Shown piece after piece: positions 58,013-64,000 of a stretch of 64,000 nucleotides of DNA. This stretch comes from Carya illinoinensis (taxonomy: Eukaryota > Streptophyta > Magnoliopsida > Fagales > Juglandaceae): the NCBI RefSeq assembly GCF_018687715.1, contig NC_056758.1, positions 28,584,967 to 28,648,966 on the forward strand, in the 5' to 3' direction. Both the position numbers and the translations under genes were made by a program. Positions within the stretch are counted from its first letter, which is position 1, and each line of letters begins with the position of its first letter. The notes under the pieces were generated by a model. That model saw nothing but the letters and a program-made list of their open reading frames with translations, had not been told where the DNA came from and did no database searches.

Positions 58013-61000
58013 AAAAAAAAAAAAAAACGAAATTTGAAGTATAAGTGGCCATATACTCACTTGTTACTGGATGGATGAGAAATAGGTGACATGAGACAGT
58101 CTTAATAGTTGGATTTTTATAGAAAGGGGCATATATTGCCTCCAATTTGAAGCATAGGTTGCAATTTAACCCATCATTAAAATCTAACTGTTAGATGGAC
58201 AAAAAATATGTGATGTGACACGATTGCAGCACTTTCATCTTGAAGGAGGAGAAAAGTTTCAAAGTGGGTGATAAAATTACAATTTTGATAGTTTGGTGGT
58301 CATATTGCAAAAGGTGTAGTGGATTGAGGGGTATAGTGCAACTTTTTTTTCTCTCAGAAAAAATATTTATGATATTGTTACCTTCTCAGATTATTTGACC
58401 TTAGCATTTCTGTTGCTTTTACGTTTCTTTTTTCCTGGATTGATACTTATTTCGTTGAAACATGTCTCTTGTTTCATTTCTATAATAGCTTTCCGCAAGC
58501 TATGATTCGAAGTTTGGTGGTTTTGGATCTGCCCCAAAGTTTCCCAGACCAGTTGAAATTCAGCTGATGCTTTATTGGTCCAAAAAATTGGAGGAAACTG
58601 GGAAGTTGCATGAAGCAAGTGAAGCTTTAAAAAAAGTTTTCTTCAGCTTGCAATGCATGGCAAGGGGGGGCATCCATGATCATGTTGGAGGTGGCTTTCA
58701 CAGATATAGCGTGGACGAGTGCTGGCATGGTCAGTTTTTCTTTAGAGCCATTTCTTACCACAAACTAAGTTTGACTCTAATTGATAGGCCATATACTGTA
58801 TTGTTTGCTAGAAAGATTGTGTTGTCTGTTTATTTCTTTGTGATTCTATGTCAACTCATTTTTTGTTGGATAAATTGATACTAAGTGTTATCTTGCAGTT
58901 CCCCACTTTGAAAAAATGCTGTACGACCAAGGGCAGCTTGCTAATGTTTATTCAGATGCATTTTCTATCACCAAAGACTGCTACTTTTCATTTGTGGCTC
59001 GGGATATTCTTGATTATTTGAGGAGAGACATGATCGGGCAAGAAGGTGAGATTTTTTCAGCAGAGGATGCTGACAGTGCTGAATATGAAGGTGATGCTAG
59101 AAAAAAGGAAGGAGCCTTCTACATATGGACCAGCGAGGAGGTTTGTTTTGCACCATCATTATCTTGGTATAAAGCATGTTGCAACTTTATCTCAAATGCT
59201 GAGATATAGGATATGTAAATTCTTGTGCATGACATACTGCGCTCAACTTTTTCCAAGACTGCTATCATGTCCTTGATTACATCTATCATGTATATAATGA
59301 GAATATGGACTCCATCTAATACATTTTTTTGTTTGTCCTCTGTTCTCCCTGCTTAAAAGGCTGCAAATGAAATAACTGCTTTCCAATGTAGCATTTAGGT
59401 GCATTACTGATCATTTTTGTTTGTGTTCTTCGTTTGTTACTTTTTATTGGTTGTATCTCTCTATAACAGCATGACAGTAGAAAAATTAACGGATGCCCAA
59501 AACTTCTATTGTAATATTTTGGTGGTTGCTTAAATTATGAAAAACAAAAACGTATTTTGGTGGTTGCTTATGCACTTTCCTGAGTCTATATATCTTATGT
59601 TTGATATAGATGCAATATGGATGATTTGTTTTGTACAATATTTTCCATCAATGGTATTTTAGAAAAGAATGTCAAGCTCTATTTGAATTTTTGCCAAATT
59701 TTGTCTGAAATTTCTAAATCTCAAGGTTATATACATTTGTGAATTTAATTTTTTTATTTTTTTGTTATGAGATTAGTGGTTATTCTCTCAGTTTTGATAC
59801 TATTTTTTTGGCTGTGTCTAGGTTGATGACATACTTGGAGAGCATGCAACTGTTTTCAAGAACCATTACTATGTAAAGCCTTCGGGTAACTGTGACCTTT
59901 CTAGAATGAGTGATCCTCATCATGAATTCAAGGGAAAGAATGTGCTCATTGAGAGACAAAACTCAGCTGAAATGGCATCAAAAGTTGGCATGCCTGTTGA
60001 TAAATATCTTGATATTTTGGGTGAATGTAGGCGAAAGCTTTTTGAAGTAAGATCAAGTCGACCAAGACCACATTTGGATGATAAGGTATTATCTGTGAAA
60101 ACAATGACTTATTTTGTCAAGGAAATGATCCACTACTTTTAGATATCTTTTTAATTTAATTATTATTATGCACTCTTTTAACAACTCAGTTACTTGCTAG
60201 GTAATTGTATCATGGAATGGACTGGCAATATCATCATTTGCAAGGGCTTCTAAAATTCTGAAGGGTGAGGAGGAGGGGACCAAATTCTACTTCCCTGTTG
60301 TTGGCTGTGATGTAAGATTTTACTACTTTTGGCTTAACTCTAGGGACACTTCCTAATAAAATACTTTAATTATTTGGAGGAACGTGCTCTAGTTGTAGTA
60401 ATCATGACTATTGGTAAATTTTGCTCATTAGGTATGAATAGTTTCCACTTTATATCAGGTGCTTTTAGAGTTTGAGTGTTGGAATTTAATAGTATGGTTG
60501 AATTAACCGTGGAATTTTAGCATGATATTGGATGTGAATGAAGAGCTTATTTTTCTGTTGACCTTTGTCTCATTTTAGCCACTGGCCAGACTCTTGAACT
60601 CAGCCAACAAAGGGCAGTTTTCTGGGAGCTTTTTGCATTTAATCATTATTTCTGGAAAGTACGTTAAATGTTTAATATGGTTTTTCTTTTTGTGATCGTC
60701 CGGACTTATATGAGATATGTACTTGCTATGCCTTGCATTGTGCATTAAGACTACAAAAGCCCCTTCATGGTTAGGCTCTTGCCTTCTTAAACATTCCCAA
60801 TAACTTGGTGACTGCTACTGGTGGTGGCATCTAGTACATAGAAGTAAGATTTACCAGTTCAGATTTATTTACAGGGGAGGAAAGTCTTGTCAGTTGTATA
60901 ATTTAGAACTCCAAAGGGTGGCATCATGATTTGTGGTATCCTGTTTTGTCTAGTGTTATTTCTATTTCCTTGATTATGTTGTTTAGTATTGATAAGTTAT

Positions 61001-62211
61001 GTTACTCCAAGCTTGTTATTGTCTTGATTGGTTTAGTCATCTCTTTTAGATTTTTATGCCAATCCTGTTCTGTAATTCCAGCTCCAGGAGTACATGGATG
61101 TTGCTGAGAAGGCAGCATCTTTTATCAGGAGGCAACTCTACAATGAGCAAACGCACAGGCTACAACACAGCTTTAGGAATGGCCCATCTAAAGCACCTGG
61201 ATTCTTAGATGATTATGCTTTTCTAATTTCGGGATTGCTGGATCTTTTTGAATTTGGTGGTGGGATTGAATGGCTACTTTGGGCAATTGAACTGCAAGAC
61301 ACCCAGGCAAGAACTGGTTTCCAACAAAGTTCTTTTCCAGGTTCTAGTAGCCACCATTCCGTGGGCTTGACTCTGGTTGATTTTTATTTTTTATTTTTTG
61401 GCCAGGATAAATTATTTCTTGATAGAGAGGGAGGAGGCTATTTCAATACCCCAGGGGAAGATCCTTCTGTTCTCCTCCGTGTGAAGGAAGATAATGATGG
61501 GGCTGAGCCCTCTGGCAACTCAGTTTCTGCAATTAATCTTGTAAGATTGGGCTCCTTGGTTGCGGGTACTAGGACTGATTGTTACAGGCAGAACGCTGAA
61601 CATCTTCTGGTAAGCTGTTGCCTTTTGTCGGTAGATCAAGTGTTTTTTACTAGTTTAGCCTTAAAAAAATTGTTCTTTCCCTTTGCTTATTGACTTATTG
61701 TTTGTCTGATACAGGCAGTCTTTGAGGCGAGACTGAAAGATATGGCTATGGCAGTCCCTCTGATGTGTTGTGCAGCGGACATGGTCACTGTTCCCTCTCG
61801 AAAGCAAGTTGTCTTGGTTGGCCATAAGCATTCTGTCGAGTTTGAAAACATGCTTGCTGCAGCTCACACATCATATGATCCCAATAAAACTGTGAGCAAT
61901 AAAATTCTATTTTCTCAAGTCTATATCTCCATTCTATCTCCTAATTTAACAAACCACGTCGTGATCCTAATGGTGCAATTTCTTAACAGGTTATTCACAT
62001 AGACCCCTCCAACAAGGAGGAGATGGAATTTTGGGATGAACACAACAGCAATATTACCCTCATGGCAAAGAATAATCATGTTGCAGATAAAGTGGTTGCT
62101 CTCGTGTGCCAAAACTTTACTTGCAGTGCCCCAGTAGCAGATCCTGAATCTCTCAAGGTGCTGTTGTCCCAAAAATCCTCCTCTTCTGCTTCAATTGGCA
62201 CCAGTAAATAA
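55479..62211 (+). CDS. SPATA20/YyaL-type thioredoxin-domain protein (DUF255)
   Basis: Fifteen exons: 55479-55751, 56084-56156, 56283-56304, 56405-56483, 56668-56700, 57010-57158, 57360-57516, 58489-58729, 58899-59140, 59822-60085, 60201-60311, 61082-61306, 61406-61609, 61715-61891, 61990-62211; 823 aa. The first about 60 residues look like an organelle transit peptide. The DUF255 thioredoxin-like domain starts [18 protein letters not shown] and holds the CxxC motif in [20 protein letters not shown], then [20 protein letters not shown] and [17 protein letters not shown]. The C-terminal (alpha/alpha)6-barrel, related to N-acylglucosamine epimerases, shows [56 protein letters not shown] and [11 protein letters not shown]. 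The biochemical role is not established in plants; Arabidopsis At4g03200 is the remembered homologue. Intron 12 uses a GC donor (CAG|GCAAGA). Exon 3 is only 22 bp. Confidence 0.95.
57773..57823 (+). repeat. (CT)n microsatellite in SPATA20-type intron 7
   Basis: About 25 CT units shortly before the MITE in the same intron. Confidence 0.93.
57882..58343. mobile_element. MITE with long inverted ends in intron 7
   Basis: About 460 bp. The left arm (57882-57958; landmarks TACACTTTTACCCCCC, TTTGCAATTTGACCATCAAA, TTTTATCACCCC) and the right arm (about 58263-58343) are inverted copies over about 75 bp with mismatches. Long arms and no coding content suggest a Mutator-type MITE; no target duplication was recognised. 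Its interior contains the C39/A25 homopolymer tract. Confidence 0.75.
57964..58027 (+). repeat. 39 C followed by 25 A
   Basis: Uninterrupted C run 57964-58002 and A run 58003-58027 inside the intron MITE. Length is unreliable in any assembly. Confidence 0.85.
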
Positions 62212-63196
62212 CTTAAGTTAAATACTTCTAGTGATGTTTATTAGCATGGAATCATCTTTGGCTGGAAACTCAGTGGCAGCATGGCAAGTCAAATTGATGG
62301 TCGTTTTGTACGTAAACTAATATAAGATGGATGGCAAATAAGTTTACAGTTATGCCCCAGTGGAGAGGTTGAATATGCATCTTGCTTTTGTTAAAATGTT
62401 AAGTTGCAGTTCTGTGGTCATGAGTGGAATTATTGGTGTCCATACTGTCCTGCAACTGAGGACTGGATTTCCTGCTGGTAACGGTATAGTTATGTGCATC
62501 TGTCTTGCAGTTGTTCTTTAGGAGACGGGGAGGGGAATGATTGATTGTATTTGGTATATAGGTTGGTTCAGAGTTTTCGACACTTGTAATGATAAAAGTT
62601 CATGTCTATCGGTTGAGAGATTTGTTCATATTTTGAGACCAAATTAAAATTGGATTTCAAAATTTCAATCTGTAAAAGACTAAAGAACACGTCCAGTATC
62701 TCTCTTGGATTCAATTTTGTCCCCAACAAATAAATGCACTTATTAACCAGTCTATGGTGTTTCATGATCTTTTTCAAATTTCTGAACCATATGCCCTGTA
62801 TTTCTTGTATAGCAGTAAAGGTATATGGTAGACTAGATTAGCATTGTACAGGAACCATATACACAAGTTTTGAATTCGGTAACGCTTACCTATTCTCTCC
62901 TCTGCTTCAAGGATGAGCTTGTTTAGAGAATTTCAGGTTCTCCAAAGATTCCACTTAAATAAAATGTAATAATAGACCTAACGTATGTCAACAAGATAAC
63001 AAATTCACTGGGTACAGCGTCTTGTTCCTTGAATGCTTAGAACCAACGACGTTAAGTGACTTGAGTAATAGAGACTCTTATAATACAATTGGGGTTAAGG
63101 TAGATACTCCATGACACTAAAAAAAAGGCTCTACGCCAAAACAAATGCCATAAAAATCAGTCGGTGCTCTTACAAGTTTCCCACCCCACATACCTT
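62212..63196. other. Intergenic region, two convergent gene ends
   Basis: Contains the 3' UTR of the SPATA20-type gene and the 3' flank of the mTERF pseudogene. No further gene seen. Confidence 0.6.
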
Positions 63197-64000
63197 CTAA
63201 GACTGAATTCTAACAACCAAAAGATCCGTCTTTTCCTTATACATATTCCGCAGTTCAGGAATGCCATCTTGAAATTTGATCACAAACTTATCCAGGAATT
63301 TCCTCTCACCAGGTCCTAGGAAAGTCGACAGGGACAAATCATTCTTAACCAAACCCTTGGCTATCAAAATCTTAATAACTGAACATCTAGGCATAATCCT
63401 CTTCTCCAAGCTGAAAAATAGAACTGTAGGACATCTAGCAATGTCTGTTGATGAACAACCCATTTTGTTCACAAGGAAGTCCATTGCTTTTGTGATCTTT
63501 TTATCTGATAAAAGCATACAAATTGGATGCCTTTTAAAGGCTAAGAGAGCAACGTCTTTTGACCAACCCCATCTCTTATAAAACTCCAACTTCGATTCCA
63601 ACTTTGGTCTACTCATCTTCAATAACACGTGGATAAAAGACCGTTTTGGAGGGATCAAATCCCATTTCCTACACCTCGTGGATAGCCTCAGCAAACCTAG
63701 TATGCTTATCAAACGCTGTAGAAGGAAAATTAGTTATCAAGAAAGAGATTGTGGATTGAGTCACTCCAACTTGTCTCAAAAGTGCAATATTGGGAACCAT
63801 ATTATGTATACAAAAAAACCATGGCGAGCGCTTGAAAACGGTAAAAACTTTCTCGTCAAGAATAAGCACACTCTTGAGGAAATCATAACAGGGTACAAGA
63901 TGTTTCTCCAAGCTCCTTCTGAATAGAGTAGGGCTTGAAGAGAGGATCCTACAGAGGTCGGAGCTTGAAGCCCCCATAGAACGGAAAAACTCAATCTTGG
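63197..64000 (-). pseudogene. mTERF-domain gene, broken, 5' part outside window
   Basis: Minus strand, entering from the right edge: KIEFFRSMGASSSDLCRILS, SPTLFRRSLEKHLVPCYDFL, FKRSPWFFCIHNMVPNIALL, FLITNFPSTAF, then WGWSKDVALLAFKRHPICML, MGCSSTDIARCPTVLFFSLE and IPRC-like MPRCSVIKIL. These are tandem mTERF helical repeats, as in plant organelle transcription or RNA-metabolism factors. Two lesions break it: an in-frame TAG at 63669-63671 (after AEAIHEV) and one extra T in the run at 63635-63638, which shifts frame before IHVLLKMSRPK. The C-terminal frame ends at 63197. mTERF genes in plants occur in recently duplicated clusters with decayed members, which fits a pseudogene. Confidence 0.87.

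Overview
This is nuclear DNA of a woody-type eudicot plant. Genes have many short exons with GT-AG introns, intergenic DNA is very AT-rich, there are many (AT)n and (CT)n microsatellites, and retrotransposons are nested. The order is uncertain; repeat families flanking GTTTGG-type and ACCGGTCCGGT-type termini would fit Fagales, but that is weak inference.

Four host genes look intact or partly visible. (1) A BTB/NPH3 protein on the minus strand (exons between 3348 and the left edge, continuing outside). (2) A five-finger CCCH zinc-finger protein on the minus strand (9529-13448, 7 exons, 474 aa). (3) A plastid-type peptide chain release factor 1 on the plus strand (36402-44229, 15 exons, 418 aa). 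(4) A SPATA20/YyaL-type thioredoxin-domain protein on the plus strand (55479-62211, 15 exons, 823 aa). At the right edge is a broken mTERF gene (minus, from 63197 past 64000). The exon models were assembled by hand; reading frame is kept across every junction.

The rest is mostly mobile DNA. 17085-27060 is a Ty1/copia element (minus) with two 384-bp LTRs and a GATTT target duplication; its reverse transcriptase is split by a 4.6-kb TG...CA element (18619-23227) with a GTATA duplication, an internal 1.55-kb tandem duplication and minisatellites. 27270-34424 is a decayed Ty3/gypsy element (minus) whose interior was replaced by a second copia element (plus, about 27823-33092), which in turn carries a small inverted-repeat element (about 30571-31119): three levels of nesting. 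A 5'-truncated LINE lies antisense in intron 6 of the release-factor gene with a 17-bp target duplication. 44965-52471 is bounded by imperfect inverted repeats and holds a FAR1/MULE transposase-type gene with two in-frame stops plus a small GRF zinc-finger ORF on the other strand; I read it as an old Mutator-like element. Directly beside it, 52481-54813 is a PIF/Harbinger-like element with a TTA duplication. Several MITE-like repeats lie in 6-9 kb, 15 kb and in an intron of the SPATA20-type gene.

The host genes have no evident shared pathway, as expected for plant gene order. I found no CRISPR, rRNA or confident tRNA or miRNA gene. The most unusual structure is the nested set at 17-34 kb, especially the 4.6-kb element whose tandem duplication starts exactly at its own terminus.
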